A stretch of 64,000 bases of DNA from COMBO-56-21 sp038852315 (lineage in GTDB: Archaea > Thermoplasmatota > Thermoplasmata > UBA10834). Positions 51,378 through 60,004 of the stretch are shown piece after piece; within the stretch, counting starts at the first letter, position 1, and the number at the start of each line of letters is the position of its first letter. The position numbers and the translations under genes are program-made. The notes under the pieces are model-generated. The model was not told where the DNA came from and searched no databases. It saw nothing but the letters and a program-made list of their open reading frames with translations. Location: the NCBI GenBank assembly GCA_038852315.1, contig JAWCKF010000003.1, forward strand, positions 50,122 to 114,121, given 5' to 3'.

Positions 51378-52141
51378 GTCTCCCTTATCTCCCTGAGCTC
51401 GTTCTGTACGTCTATTGTTACGCCGTACCTGCTGAAGTACCTTGCCATGTTGTTGAGGTCGCGCTCCAGCAGCTCCTGAGCGAGCGGGTGGTCAAGGAGC
51501 ACTGCCTGCCCCACGTCGATGATGACCGGCTCCTGCTCCTTCATGAGCACATTGAACTCGCTGAGGTCCCCGTGGACCAGCTCCGCCTTCTTGTAAGCCA
51601 GCCGCACATATTCGAGAAGCTTTCGCGCGACAGCTTCCGGGTCATCGAGCGGCACCTCCCTCATCTCCCGAGCGGGAGCCACCTCGTCTCCTATGTACTC
51701 CATCACTATGACGTTGTCCCTGCGAGCTATGGGCCTGGGAACCCTCACACCCGCGTCAGTGAGCCGCTCGAGGTTCCTGTACTCCTTCTGCGCCCACGCC
51801 ATTATGAGCCTCAGCCTGTTGCCAGTGATGCCCTTGAACCGGGGGTCGCCCTGGACATACTTGGCCATGTCCTTGAAGGTCGCCGTAGTCGTCCTGTAGA
51901 TCTTGACGGCGACGAGACTCTTCTCCGGCGTGGTAGCCCTGAACACGTTACCCTCCTTGCCCGTGGATATAGGGAAGTCCAGCTGCTCGATCACGCCGTC
52001 CACGAACAGCTTGTATATCCTCAGCAGGTTCTTCTTGTCGAACACCTCATCGTACGACTTCCTGTCGTCCGCGTCTTTCCTGCGGATGCGCCACTTGTCA
52101 ATCTCCTTTTCGAAGCGGTGGAAGTCGATGTCCCTCGGCAA
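51374..52141 (-). CDS. rio1: RIO1-type serine protein kinase/ATPase
   Basis: 255 residues. The ATP loop is STGKEGNVFRA, the catalytic loop HGDLSEFNVL, and the metal-binding IDVGQ. The hinge region VIVMEYIGDE is also standard for RIO1. It drives late small-subunit assembly. The start is TTG 52141, with GGGGGAT upstream. It overlaps the KH protein start by four bases and follows aIF1A by about 20 bases. Confidence 0.96.
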   Translation of the reverse strand: MPRDIDFHRFEKEIDKWRIRRKDADDRKSYDEVFDKKNLLRIYKLFVDGVIEQLDFPISTGKEGNVFRATTPEKSLVAVKIYRTTTATFKDMAKYVQGDPRFKGITGNRLRLIMAWAQKEYRNLERLTDAGVRVPRPIARRDNVIVMEYIGDEVAPAREMREVPLDDPEAVARKLLEYVRLAYKKAELVHGDLSEFNVLMKEQEPVIIDVGQAVLLDHPLAQELLERDLNNMARYFSRYGVTIDVQNELREIRET

Positions 52142-52160
52142 GAGCGATCCCCCTGCCCCT

Positions 52161-52529
52161 TCAGAATATGTCTATGCTCTTGGGCAGCATCTTCTTCCTG
52201 CTCAGGTACATGGCCTGGGTGCGCGTGTACCTGTACTGTATGTTGGCCTTGTCGTCCTGGAACTCCCAAGGCTGAACGATGACGAGGTCTCCCTGCCGTA
52301 TCCACATGCGCTTCTTGATCTTCCCAGGTATCCTCCCCATCCTGAACTTCCCATCGGCGCACATCACCTTTATCCTCGAGGCACCCAGAAGCTGGTCGGC
52401 GATGCCGAACATCTCGTTGTCCTTCTTGCGGGGAAGGCGCACCCTGACGAACTCGGGCTCGCCCTCCTCACCTATGCCCAGCTCCTCCTCGCCCTCGAAC
52501 GACTCCTCTTCCTCGTCTCTGCGCGCCAA
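52161..52529 (-). CDS. eif1A: Translation initiation factor aIF1A
   Basis: 122 residues, close to the usual 110. An acidic N-terminal arm (RRDEEEESFEGEEELGIGEE) leads into the OB fold (FGIADQLLGASRIKVMCADG, RMGRIPGKIKKRMWIRQGD). It helps position initiator tRNA on the 30S subunit. TTG 52529 lies after GGAAGGAGC and is chosen as the start. It appears to be the first gene of the ribosome/RNA operon and is divergent from argG. Confidence 0.94.
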   Translation of the reverse strand: MARRDEEEESFEGEEELGIGEEGEPEFVRVRLPRKKDNEMFGIADQLLGASRIKVMCADGKFRMGRIPGKIKKRMWIRQGDLVIVQPWEFQDDKANIQYRYTRTQAMYLSRKKMLPKSIDIF

Positions 52530-52702
52530 TGAGCTCCTTCCCTGCCTCCGGGAAGTATGAGGCACGGCATACTTAAGGATGATGGGGGACACAGGGTTGG
52601 CCAGATGTCTGAAGACGAGGCTCGCCCTGCAGGCGTCTGCCTGTCCCCCTTGTCCCATAATCGACAACTGCTGTTGAGCGGTGTTCGTTGGCGGTCACCA
52701 CA

Positions 52703-52711
52703 AACTTATAC
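52703..52711 (+). promoter_or_regulatory. TATA box of argG
   Basis: AACTTATAC lies about 40 bases before ATG 52749. It predicts a short leader that contains the GGAGG at 52735. Confidence 0.5.
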
Positions 52712-52748
52712 CGTCGCCGTGCTCGACGGCTTCCGGAGGCGACAAGCC

Positions 52749-54026
52749 ATGGAAGGCTCTGTGATGAGCGGCACGAAGAAGGTACTCCTGGCGTACTCAG
52801 GCGGCCTGGACACGTCAGTGGCTATCCACTGGCTGAAGGAGAATCACGGCTGCGAGGTCGTCGCCGTGACCGTGGATGTAGGTCAGTCGGACGATCTCAA
52901 GGACGCCATGAGGAGGGCCAAGGCGATCGGCGCCTCCAGAGCTTGGGTGATCGACGCGAAGAAGGAGTTCGTGGAGGGCTATGTGCTCCCCGCCCTGAAG
53001 GCGAACGCCCTGTATGAAGGGAACTACCCGCTGAGCACTGCAGTGGCCAGACCTATAATCGTGGCGAAGCTCGTCGAGATGGCCAAGAGGCTGGGCTGTG
53101 ACACCATCGCGCACGGCTGTACGGGCAAGGGGAACGACCAGGTCAGGTTCGAGGTGTCAATCATGGCTCTCGCGCCTGAGCTGCAGATACTCGCCCCCAC
53201 CCGGAACTGGAAGATGTCCCGGGAAGAGGAGATTGAGTACGCAAAGGCGCACTCGATACCCGTGCCCGTCTCTGTGGACAAGCCGTACAGCATAGATGAG
53301 AGTGTGTGGGGCAGGGCGATCGAGTGCGGGATCCTGGAGGACGCCTGGGTCGAGCCACCCGAGGAGATTTTCGAATGGACGGTGGGTCCCGCGGAAGCCC
53401 CTGACAAGCCGGAATACGTGGAGATAGGGTTCGAGCAGGGAAAGCCCGTCTCCCTTAACGGGACTTCGATGGAACTCATCGACATAATACAGAACCTCAA
53501 CGAGATGGCTGGGAAGCACGGCGTGGGCAGGATAGACCACATAGAGAACCGACTCGTGGGAATAAAGTCGAGAGAGGTATACGAAGCGCCTGCGGCGATC
53601 GTTCTGACGAAGGCGCACCAGGACCTCGAGAGCATGGTCATGACCAAAGACCTCCAGCACTACAAGAGGGTGGTCGAGCAGCATTATGCCGATATCGTCT
53701 ACAACGGCCTGTGGTTCTCCCCTCTGAAGGAAGCCCTAGACGCCTTCATCGAGAAGACCCAGGAGAACGTCACGGGCAAGGTAAAGGTGAAGCTATTCAA
53801 GGGCAACGCTGTCGTTGTGGGGCGCGAATCTCCGTGCTCTCTCTACGACACCGCGCTCTCGACCTACGCCAATGGAGACGAGTTCGACCACTCAGCGGCG
53901 AAGGGGTTCATCTACGTGTGGGGGCTGCCGCTCAAGGTGGCCAGCATGGTCAAGGCGAAGGGGAACGGGAACGGTGTCATGAATGAAGTCGCGGTCAAAG
54001 AGGAGTCGTGCGCCGTCTCCAAATGA
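52749..54026 (+). CDS. argG: Argininosuccinate synthase
   Basis: 425 residues. The PP-loop AYSGGLDTSVAI is at the N-terminus, and GNYPLSTAVARPIIVAKLV, HGCTGKGNDQVRFE and NRLVGIKSREVYEAPAA match ArgG. It joins citrulline and aspartate with ATP in arginine synthesis. ATG 52749 follows GGAGG; a second ATG (MSGTKKV) comes five codons later. The argH start lies within the last 44 bases, so the two are coupled. Confidence 0.96.
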   Translation: MEGSVMSGTKKVLLAYSGGLDTSVAIHWLKENHGCEVVAVTVDVGQSDDLKDAMRRAKAIGASRAWVIDAKKEFVEGYVLPALKANALYEGNYPLSTAVARPIIVAKLVEMAKRLGCDTIAHGCTGKGNDQVRFEVSIMALAPELQILAPTRNWKMSREEEIEYAKAHSIPVPVSVDKPYSIDESVWGRAIECGILEDAWVEPPEEIFEWTVGPAEAPDKPEYVEIGFEQGKPVSLNGTSMELIDIIQNLNEMAGKHGVGRIDHIENRLVGIKSREVYEAPAAIVLTKAHQDLESMVMTKDLQHYKRVVEQHYADIVYNGLWFSPLKEALDAFIEKTQENVTGKVKVKLFKGNAVVVGRESPCSLYDTALSTYANGDEFDHSAAKGFIYVWGLPLKVASMVKAKGNGNGVMNEVAVKEESCAVSK

Positions 54027-55422
54027 CGAGTTCCTCGGTTTCACCAGCTCCATCGCGTTCGACCAGAGGCTCTGGAAGTACGACATTGCTGGCAGCATAG
54101 CGCACGCGCACACGCTCGCAGATGCGGGCGTGTTGACGGCCGACGAACTCCGGCGCGTAACGGCCGGCTTGAGAGGAATCGCGCGCGACTTGAAAGATGG
54201 CTCAGCGTCGTTCGACCCCGGGCTGGAAGACGTGCACATGGCGGTCGAGAGGATGCTTACTGAGAGAGTCGGGAAGCCTGGCATGAAACTGCACACAGGC
54301 CGCAGCAGGAACGATCAGGTCGCCCTCGACATGCGCCTCTATGCGAGGGAGAGCATCGCGGCCCTGCTCTCGGATCTCGCCGAACTGCAGGAGGTGCTGC
54401 TCAGGCGGGCGTCTGTGCATCTCGACGTGATCATGCCTGGCATGACACACATGCAGCATGCGCAGCCAGTCCTGCTTTCCCATCACCTGATGGCTTACTT
54501 CTGGAAGTTGCAGAGGGATGCAGATAGGCTGTGCGACTGCTACAGACGAGCGAACATCTCGCCTCTTGGCTCGGGGGCGATTGCCGGGACGTCGTATCCC
54601 TTTGATAGGAACATCGCGGCCGCGATGCTCGGAATGGACGGCGTGACAGAGAACTCGATGGATGCCGTCTCCGACAGAGACTTCGTCGCTGAGACTTCCT
54701 TCGCTCTATCGTTGCTCATGGTGCACCTCTCCTCGCTATCCGAGGAGATCATAATGTGGGCATCGCCGGAGTTCGGATTCGTCCTGCTCCCGGACGAGAT
54801 GTCCAGTGGCTCTAGCATGATGCCCCAGAAGAAGAACCCCGACCTCCTGGAACTCGTCAGGGCCAAGTCCGGCAGGGTCGTTGGGGATGTCGTAACTGTC
54901 CTCACCTTGCTCAAATCTCTTCCCCTCGCGTACAACCGCGACCTGCAGGAAGACAAGGAGTGCCTTTTCGATGCGGTGGACACCGTGAAGGCCTCACTCC
55001 ATGCCCTCATACCCTTCCTCCAGGCAATGCGTTTTGACGAGGTGAGGATGAGGAAGGCGGCGGGTGTCGGGCTCACGACCGCGACCGACCTCGCCGACTT
55101 CCTCACAAAGCATGGCGTACCCTTCAGGAAGGCACACGGGATCGTGAGGGAGCTGGCAAAGAGAGCGAACGGGGACGAAGAGAAGTTCCTACACCTCGCG
55201 CAGAGCATACTCAGAAACATAGGGAATGTCAGCGAGGCGGTGGCGAGTTTGTCCGTTGAACAGTCCGTGGAGAGCAGAGACGTCGAGGGGGGCACTTCCA
55301 CAAATGCAGTGAGAAAACAGATGATCAAGGCGAAGAAAGCACTTGCCCGGACGAGGGCCTCGGTGAAGAGAATGACTGAGCAGACCTCACTGGTAGACCG
55401 TGTCCTATTGAGGGGGAGCTAG
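53983..55422 (+). CDS. argH: Argininosuccinate lyase
   Basis: 479 residues. Fumarase/aspartase superfamily: HTGRSRNDQVALDMR, THMQHAQPVLLSHH, and the signature GSSMMPQKKNPD. It splits argininosuccinate to arginine and fumarate. It starts inside the 3' end of argG in another frame, showing tight linkage. The first 15 residues are basic and not conserved, so a later start is possible. Confidence 0.95.
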   Translation: MKSRSKRSRAPSPNDEFLGFTSSIAFDQRLWKYDIAGSIAHAHTLADAGVLTADELRRVTAGLRGIARDLKDGSASFDPGLEDVHMAVERMLTERVGKPGMKLHTGRSRNDQVALDMRLYARESIAALLSDLAELQEVLLRRASVHLDVIMPGMTHMQHAQPVLLSHHLMAYFWKLQRDADRLCDCYRRANISPLGSGAIAGTSYPFDRNIAAAMLGMDGVTENSMDAVSDRDFVAETSFALSLLMVHLSSLSEEIIMWASPEFGFVLLPDEMSSGSSMMPQKKNPDLLELVRAKSGRVVGDVVTVLTLLKSLPLAYNRDLQEDKECLFDAVDTVKASLHALIPFLQAMRFDEVRMRKAAGVGLTTATDLADFLTKHGVPFRKAHGIVRELAKRANGDEEKFLHLAQSILRNIGNVSEAVASLSVEQSVESRDVEGGTSTNAVRKQMIKAKKALARTRASVKRMTEQTSLVDRVLLRGS

Positions 55423-55425
55423 CAG

Positions 55426-56094
55426 CTATCCTTCCATCTTATCCTCGATGCAGGCGGAAAGGATGTCGAAAGCGCGCATCATGTCCTCCCTGCTCACTAT
55501 GAATATGGTGTCAGTGTAGCAACTGACGGCCTCTATCAGGTTTATGCCCTGCTCGGACAGCATGTCCAGCACGTACGAGAACGCTCCCGGAGTCTCCTCT
55601 ATCCTGGCGGGGCTCTTGACGGTTATCTCCCCGAGGTTCTCCCTGACCTTGATGATGTAGTCTTCACCAATCGCGCTGATTATGCTCGGCAGGTGCTTGT
55701 CCTCAGATATGACGGTTATCGCGCTGGTGCTCTGGAGCACCTGCATCGTGCTCTTCTCGGCAAGTATCTTCCTGACCACGTCCTCGAGGTTCTTCAACAC
55801 TATCCATTCGTTCTTCGCGACGACGATGCATATCCTCGTCTTCATTTCGAGCCTGCTGTCCTCGAAGAGGCTAGTTATGGCGCCCTCGAGGTCAGTCTTC
55901 GCGAGCTTCATGCCGTAGCGCCTGGCCGCCGCGAGGACGGCTTCCTCATTCTTGATGCCCGTCTCCTTCATTATCAGCCTGGCGAGGGACGAATAGTTGA
56001 TGAGATCCTTGCTGATGCAGTCCTTTATGCTCGGGTGACGGTCGATGTACTTCCGCGTCAGTTCGGCAGCGCTAGTCTTCTTCGGCTTGTCCAT
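55426..56094 (-). CDS. ACT-domain regulatory protein
   Basis: 222 residues. An N-terminal helical part (LTRKYIDRHPSIKDCISKDL, YSSLARLIMKETGIKNEEAVLAAARRY) resembles a DNA- or protein-binding bundle. Two ACT-like regions follow: MQVLQSTSAITVISED, and a second with IEETPGAFSYVLDMLSEQGINLIEAVSCYTDTIFIV. ACT pairs bind amino acids, so an amino-acid-sensing regulator is likely, plausible next to argGH. The start at ATG 56094 is preferred over 56115. Convergent with argH, stops only four bases apart. Confidence 0.75.
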   Translation of the reverse strand: MDKPKKTSAAELTRKYIDRHPSIKDCISKDLINYSSLARLIMKETGIKNEEAVLAAARRYGMKLAKTDLEGAITSLFEDSRLEMKTRICIVVAKNEWIVLKNLEDVVRKILAEKSTMQVLQSTSAITVISEDKHLPSIISAIGEDYIIKVRENLGEITVKSPARIEETPGAFSYVLDMLSEQGINLIEAVSCYTDTIFIVSREDMMRAFDILSACIEDKMEG

Positions 56095-56190
56095 CCAGGG
56101 ATGACAATCTATCATCCTGACATTAATCTTTGGTCTTCGGGAAGAGGCCTACGTGCTCGAGCCAGTTCGACCAAGGATTATATATGGACA

Positions 56191-56197
56191 TTTAATA
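56191..56197 (+). promoter_or_regulatory. TATA box of the tRNA-Glu gene
   Basis: TTTAATA (56191-56197) is about 32 bases before the mature tRNA 5' end. A second TATATATG-like stretch at 56179-56186 is a further candidate. Confidence 0.45.
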
Positions 56198-56228
56198 GGG
56201 CGGAAGAGTCTTACACGCTCCGGAAGAC

Positions 56229-56303
56229 GCTCCCGTAGTGTAGTCCGGTCAATCATTCCAGCCTTTCGAGCTGGACACCCGGGTTCAAATCCCGGCGGGA
56301 GCA
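56229..56303 (+). tRNA. tRNA-Glu (UUC)
   Basis: 75 bases. The acceptor stem GCTCCCG pairs with CGGGAGC, and A is the discriminator. The anticodon arm is CCAGC-CTTTCGA-GCTGG, so positions 34-36 are TTC, reading Glu codons. The T-arm has GGGTTCAAATCCC. No CCA is encoded and no intron is present. The gene serves as the target of the integrated element that follows: its last 24 bases recur at 57384. Confidence 0.93.
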
Positions 56304-56312
56304 CTCTTTCGT

Positions 56313-56330
56313 GACTGGCCGAAAGTCAAT
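56313..56330 (+). repeat. 18-base end repeat, left copy
   Basis: GACTGGCCGAAAGTCAAT; compare the minus-strand copies GACTGGCCCGAAATCAAT (56801-56818) and GACTGGCTCAAAATCAAT (57363-57380). Left and right copies are inverted and next to the att repeats, like arm-type recombinase sites. The left copy also overlaps the recombinase stop codon. Confidence 0.55.
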
Positions 56331-56820
56331 TCGGGGGTACGACACACTTTGTCACGGATAGGGCCTGAGCCTCCTTCCAGGCCCTCTGTATGTCGTCGCA
56401 GGCTGCCTTGTCCTTGATTCTGCCGTAGTACTTCTCCGTCGTCATCTTGCTGCTGTGCCCAAGTATCTTGCTCACAGACGAAAGCTTCGCGCTCCTGTCG
56501 ATGGACTGCTGACAGAAGGTCGAGCGGAAGTCTTTCAGTTTGAACGTCACGCCCGAAACCTCCTGAAGCACACCCTTGAGCTTGCTCCATTCTGCTTGCG
56601 TGAAGTACCGCACCGTTCCCCTGCTCGTGCAGTAGGGAACTAGTACTTCGTGCTCCTTCACGCCATGCTCACGGAGATACTCCTCACGGGCATACAGGAA
56701 CTCCTCGAGGGCAGGCCTCACATGCTCCAGGATTGGGACTGTCCTATGTTTGCCGTGCAGCCCCTGACCTTTCGGACGGCTGACCCGAGCCTGCACTCTG
56801 ATTGATTTCGGGCCAGTCAA
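56326..56820 (-). pseudogene. Truncated tyrosine recombinase (integrase catalytic domain)
   Basis: Up to 164 residues covering only the C-terminal catalytic part. KHRTVPIL is the beta-hairpin Lys region, DFRSTFCQQ holds the second Arg, LGHSSKMTTEKYYGRI holds the His and the nucleophile Tyr. The first catalytic Arg and the N-terminal DNA-binding domain are missing, and upstream in the same frame there are stop codons directly before the TTG. The break coincides with the repeat at 56801-56818. It is a remnant of the integrase that targeted tRNA-Glu. Confidence 0.7.
56801..56818 (-). repeat. 18-base end repeat, internal copy
   Basis: Minus-strand GACTGGCCCGAAATCAAT at the start of the integrase fragment. 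It matches the plus-strand right copy at 57363-57380 in 16 of 18 positions. The two bracket about 540 bases containing the small membrane-protein gene. Confidence 0.55.
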
Positions 56821-56860
56821 AGCATACTATCAAATCAACACGACTCCATCTTCATGACAA

Positions 56861-57340
56861 GTGACAAACATGACCGAATCGCACAGAGGTATGAGTGCAC
56901 CGCCACCAAAGCCCTGGCTGCAGCCGGCTGGTACAATGGGGATGGTTTTGATGTTGCTCATCCTTGGTATCTTGTTCACGACATTGGCGATTGGTCTCTC
57001 TGAAGGATTCCTAGCTTCTCCTGCTTCCTTGTGCATTGTCATTTTCTGGGTTCTTGGAATCCTGTTTCTCGTCGCATCATTCGCTACTAGACACGATTTG
57101 AACCTCTACAATCTCTATATGCCCTATTCGGCAACAGTTCTGATCTTGTATGTCGCTGTAGAGTTCTTGGGTGGAGGGTACCTGGTCTTCCTGGGCGTGA
57201 GCAACCAGATATCCAATCTAGAAGCGATTGATTGGAGCCTTATCGGGGTTACTGCATTTGGGCTGGTGCTGGTCGTTGATTCGTGGCTCTTCTATCGGAG
57301 GGCTTTAAAGAAAGACCTTACGGTCATGAAAAAGGTTTGA
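56861..57340 (+). CDS. Small four-TM membrane protein carried by the integrated element
   Basis: 159 residues, not recognised. Hydrophobic helices occur at about 25-47, 55-76, 84-105 and 122-143. The N-terminus is hydrophilic with PPPKPWLQPAG, and the C-terminus is basic (RRALKKDLTVMKKV). The base composition is visibly more AT-rich than the surroundings, as expected for acquired DNA. Start ATG 56870 (MTESHRG) or 56861 could be used. Function unknown; perhaps cargo of the element. Confidence 0.5.
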   Translation: MTNMTESHRGMSAPPPKPWLQPAGTMGMVLMLLILGILFTTLAIGLSEGFLASPASLCIVIFWVLGILFLVASFATRHDLNLYNLYMPYSATVLILYVAVEFLGGGYLVFLGVSNQISNLEAIDWSLIGVTAFGLVLVVDSWLFYRRALKKDLTVMKKV

Positions 57341-57362
57341 TGGCAGCCTGCGTGCCCTTTTG

Positions 57363-57380
57363 ATTGATTTTGAGCCAGTC
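57363..57380 (-). repeat. 18-base end repeat, right copy
   Basis: Minus-strand GACTGGCTCAAAATCAAT, directly inside the right-hand tRNA-end copy and inverted relative to the left copy at 56313-56330. Confidence 0.55.
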
Positions 57381-57383
57381 GCT

Positions 57384-57407
57384 CGGGTCCAAATCGCGGC
57401 TGGAGCA
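57384..57407 (+). repeat. attR-like copy of the tRNA-Glu 3' end
   Basis: CGGGTCCAAATCGCGGCTGG followed by AGCA matches 56280-56303 of the tRNA with three differences. No 5' half of a tRNA is next to it, so it is a recombination remnant rather than a gene. Confidence 0.65.
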
Positions 57408-57530
57408 TCTTCTCATCGCCGCCTCACCCGTCGCGAGAGATGGCACGCTTCCATTATGGTTGGACGCTGTCCTCTGCCACACCTTTTGCGTTTCGCGACG
57501 AGCTGCCGCTTCTGCACACAGTGCGACTGC

Positions 57531-58031
57531 CTATGAGTTGTCTGTGTCGACCTGCGCGATGGTGGCAACCTTCCCTTTCTGGACGGCGAATTCTACGTTG
57601 TCCCAGAACCTCAGATCGTTGAAGCCCTCTCTATTGACGAAGTAAGCGAGAGTGTCTCCTGGGTTGAGGTTGTTCACCGAATCTCTCGAAGTAAGACGGA
57701 TGCTAACAAGATATTTGATCTGAGGATACCAATTGAGAATAGCCCGTTCTAGCGTCGAATTGATTGTCATGTTCACATCCTGACCTTCGAACAGATCGTA
57801 GAGAACACTGTCGTAGACCTCGATGCCCCCTCCTGGGACCATTATGACTAGAGGGTATTGAACCCCGTTCCTGATGCCTGTTATCATCTTATGGTCAACG
57901 ACTCCGGATACCTCCACAGTGGAGAAAGCGAGAAGATATGCTGCCAACACAAGCACGACCGCAACCGATACAGCAGCCACGACATATGCGGTCCTCCTCA
58001 GTGTGCTCAATACGACCACCCTTTTTGACAA
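57531..58031 (-). CDS. Membrane-anchored extracellular protein, unknown
   Basis: About 166 residues, not recognised. One N-terminal membrane helix (AYVVAAVSVAVVLVLAAYLL) is followed by an outside domain of about 125 residues: VEVSGVVDHKMITGIRNG, a GGGIEVYDSVLYDLFEGQDV loop, and YLVSIRLTSRDS. The start is uncertain: TTG 58031 has AGGAG about ten bases ahead, GTG 58019 is possible, and the frame is open to 58100. Downstream of the integrated element on the opposite strand. Confidence 0.5.
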   Translation of the reverse strand: MSKRVVVLSTLRRTAYVVAAVSVAVVLVLAAYLLAFSTVEVSGVVDHKMITGIRNGVQYPLVIMVPGGGIEVYDSVLYDLFEGQDVNMTINSTLERAILNWYPQIKYLVSIRLTSRDSVNNLNPGDTLAYFVNREGFNDLRFWDNVEFAVQKGKVATIAQVDTDNS

Positions 58032-58273
58032 TTCTTCATGACTCCTAGGCCTAAAAGACAATTTCTGTCGGAGCCGAGGACAAGGTGGCAGAAGAGTCAC
58101 ACTGCATAGCAGCTACCGCGGGAAAGTCTGCCATACGGTCAATCCAGAACGAGTCGCCCGCTTAGGAACTGGGTACCAGCAGTATTGCCGCGTCGACCTC
58201 TCTCGACATCGAGAGAATATGACAGGTACATCAGACCGGTCTTCGAAACACGAAGGACTACAGACCGGGACAA

Positions 58274-60004
58274 CTACCGCCTGCCAGCCCGCTGATCCCC
58301 GCCGTCTTCCTTGACACCCTCTTCGGGTCCGCCTACAACCCCGCCCGCGGATTCCTTCTGGTCCTCCTTTTCGCGCTTGATGTTCCCGTGCCTCCTCATA
58401 AGGAACAGCAGGGCCAAGGCGATGACGATGGCCGCGAGGACGCCCGCGATAAGGGCTGTCTCGAGCATGCCGATGGCTTCCTCCTCGGCCTCCTCTTCCT
58501 CCGCCGGGACGTCGAACACCAGGGTCACTTCTGCCGAATTGTTGGCCCTGTCAAACGCGCGGACGACTATCTCGTGCTCGCCTTCGCCGATGTCCTTGAG
58601 CAAGAGTTCTCTGGCAGACGCGTTGCAGTACTCGGAGAGCCTGCCATCTATGGTCACCGTGAAATGGCTGATTCCGCTCACCGCGTCAGTGCACGACCAA
58701 GAGACCAGCACGTCATCGCTTGCCAGCTCCGTATTGTTGAGCGGCTGGCTCACATTCAGCTCTGGGGCATGGCAGTCGATGCGGACGTCGACCGTCCTAA
58801 TCTGCTCCTTGTTCCCCGCACGGTCGACAGAGTAGAACTGGACCTTGTGGATGCCATCGGATTCAAGGAGGAGTTCACCCCCATATGGCTGGAAGTCGCC
58901 AGACCCGACCCTGAACCAGGTTTCGCCAACACCGCTGCCCGCGTCAGACGCCAGCAGGATGACGTGAACAGAAGTAGAGTGCCAGCCGTGGATCCCGGGC
59001 TCCTCTGAGAGGGAGGCCTCGGTCAAGGGTTGTCTAGTATCGACGATCGTGTAGGCATCCGGCACGCTGGGAGCGGGCTCGGCGTTCCCAGCCTTGTCGG
59101 TCGCGACGCTGTAGAACTCGTAGAGTCCATCCCCGCCAACCAGAGTTGTGTTGAAGACAATCAGCCCTGTTGGCCACTCCCCAGACGGATTCGCTGGCGG
59201 GGCATACTTGACAAATCCCCCAGTGCCATTGTACCGATAGTACAAGCAGATGTGGCTGAGGCCGCTTCCAAACGAGTCCGAGGCATTGCACTGAACGAGC
59301 AGGAGCTCCTGACCCCAGTACGCCTCTAGCGGGGAGACCGATGAAGAGGGCGGGCTGATGTCATTCCCCGCAACGACGATATCGTCGACATATACCCCCT
59401 CATACGGCCCGAGCCCGACATCTGCGTCGCTGAAGAAGAACCAGCCAATCCAGGTGGCCGATGTGGGCACTGACATCACGGCGAGCTCCCAAGTCTTGTT
59501 CCCGACATTCGGCTGTGTCCAGAGCTTGACCCATGCCGATCCCACGAAGGCCCGAATCTCCAGGTAGTCGTTGAGCGAAGCGGTACCCGTCTCGGCCCAA
59601 TAGCGGAACGCGAGATACACCTCCTCATAGCCTTCGATGTCGCCGAGATACAACGCCATGCAGGACTGCATGTCTTGGTCGTAGTAGTGGTTGTCCCGAT
59701 TCGGAGCCAGGTTCACGCTGTTGTACCCGTTCTGAGCGCACCAGGCGCTGTAGGTCCCCCCGAAGCTGCGATACGAAGTCCTCCCCCAGTAGTCGAGCCC
59801 ACAGGCGGCGTTGTTGTCCTTGACGTACCAGCTCAGAGGCTTGGGCTCGATCGCGTAGAAATCGGGAGGCCAGTCCTCGTCGAAGTCCTGAGTGTAGATG
59901 TAGACGTAAGTCGCTGAGACCAGGCCGCTCCAAAGCCCCGACCCGGCACTGGACAGCAGCATCAGTGCTGCCGCAGCGGCCAGCTGAACCCACCTAACCC
60001 TCAT
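58274..60004 (-). CDS. Cell-surface protein with Ig-like repeats and C-terminal membrane anchor
   Basis: 576 residues. Signal peptide (AAAAALMLLSSAGSGLWSG), then a Trp/Tyr-rich jelly-roll-like domain up to about residue 215 (FVGSAWVKLWTQPN, EGVYVDDIVVAGND). Three Ig-like or OmpL47-type repeats follow, each with a pattern of the kind LYEFYSVATDKAGN, HKVQFYSVDRAGNKE or HEIVVRAFDRANNS. A membrane helix (TALIAGVLAAIVIALALLFL) and a charged tail end the protein. ATG 60004 overlaps the stop of the 988-residue protein by four bases, so both are made together and probably work together at the surface. Confidence 0.75.
   Translation of the reverse strand: MRVRWVQLAAAAALMLLSSAGSGLWSGLVSATYVYIYTQDFDEDWPPDFYAIEPKPLSWYVKDNNAACGLDYWGRTSYRSFGGTYSAWCAQNGYNSVNLAPNRDNHYYDQDMQSCMALYLGDIEGYEEVYLAFRYWAETGTASLNDYLEIRAFVGSAWVKLWTQPNVGNKTWELAVMSVPTSATWIGWFFFSDADVGLGPYEGVYVDDIVVAGNDISPPSSSVSPLEAYWGQELLLVQCNASDSFGSGLSHICLYYRYNGTGGFVKYAPPANPSGEWPTGLIVFNTTLVGGDGLYEFYSVATDKAGNAEPAPSVPDAYTIVDTRQPLTEASLSEEPGIHGWHSTSVHVILLASDAGSGVGETWFRVGSGDFQPYGGELLLESDGIHKVQFYSVDRAGNKEQIRTVDVRIDCHAPELNVSQPLNNTELASDDVLVSWSCTDAVSGISHFTVTIDGRLSEYCNASARELLLKDIGEGEHEIVVRAFDRANNSAEVTLVFDVPAEEEEAEEEAIGMLETALIAGVLAAIVIALALLFLMRRHGNIKREKEDQKESAGGVVGGPEEGVKEDGGDQRAGRR

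Larger units (their letters stand above)
56280..57407. mobile_element. Decayed mini integrative element in tRNA-Glu
   Basis: The 24 bases ending the tRNA (56280-56303) recur at 57384-57407 with 21 matches, an attL/attR pattern. Between them lie a tyrosine-recombinase fragment and a small membrane-protein gene. An 18-base motif sits just inside the left end (56313-56330, plus strand) and just inside the right end (57363-57380, minus strand). A third copy is at the truncated recombinase start (56801-56818, minus). The element is too small and broken to move by itself. Confidence 0.6.

Noticed and set aside
56326..56820. Active integrase
   Set aside because: The N-terminal domain and the first catalytic Arg are missing, and stop codons precede the fragment in frame.
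57384..57407. Second tRNA gene
   Set aside because: Only the 3' 24 bases of tRNA-Glu are present, with three changes. There is no acceptor 5' strand, D-arm or anticodon arm upstream, so it is an att remnant.
58200..58273. Repeat AGACCGG near the surface-protein gene ends
   Set aside because: Two seven-base copies in a short spacer are too short to distinguish from chance and have no clear terminator shape.
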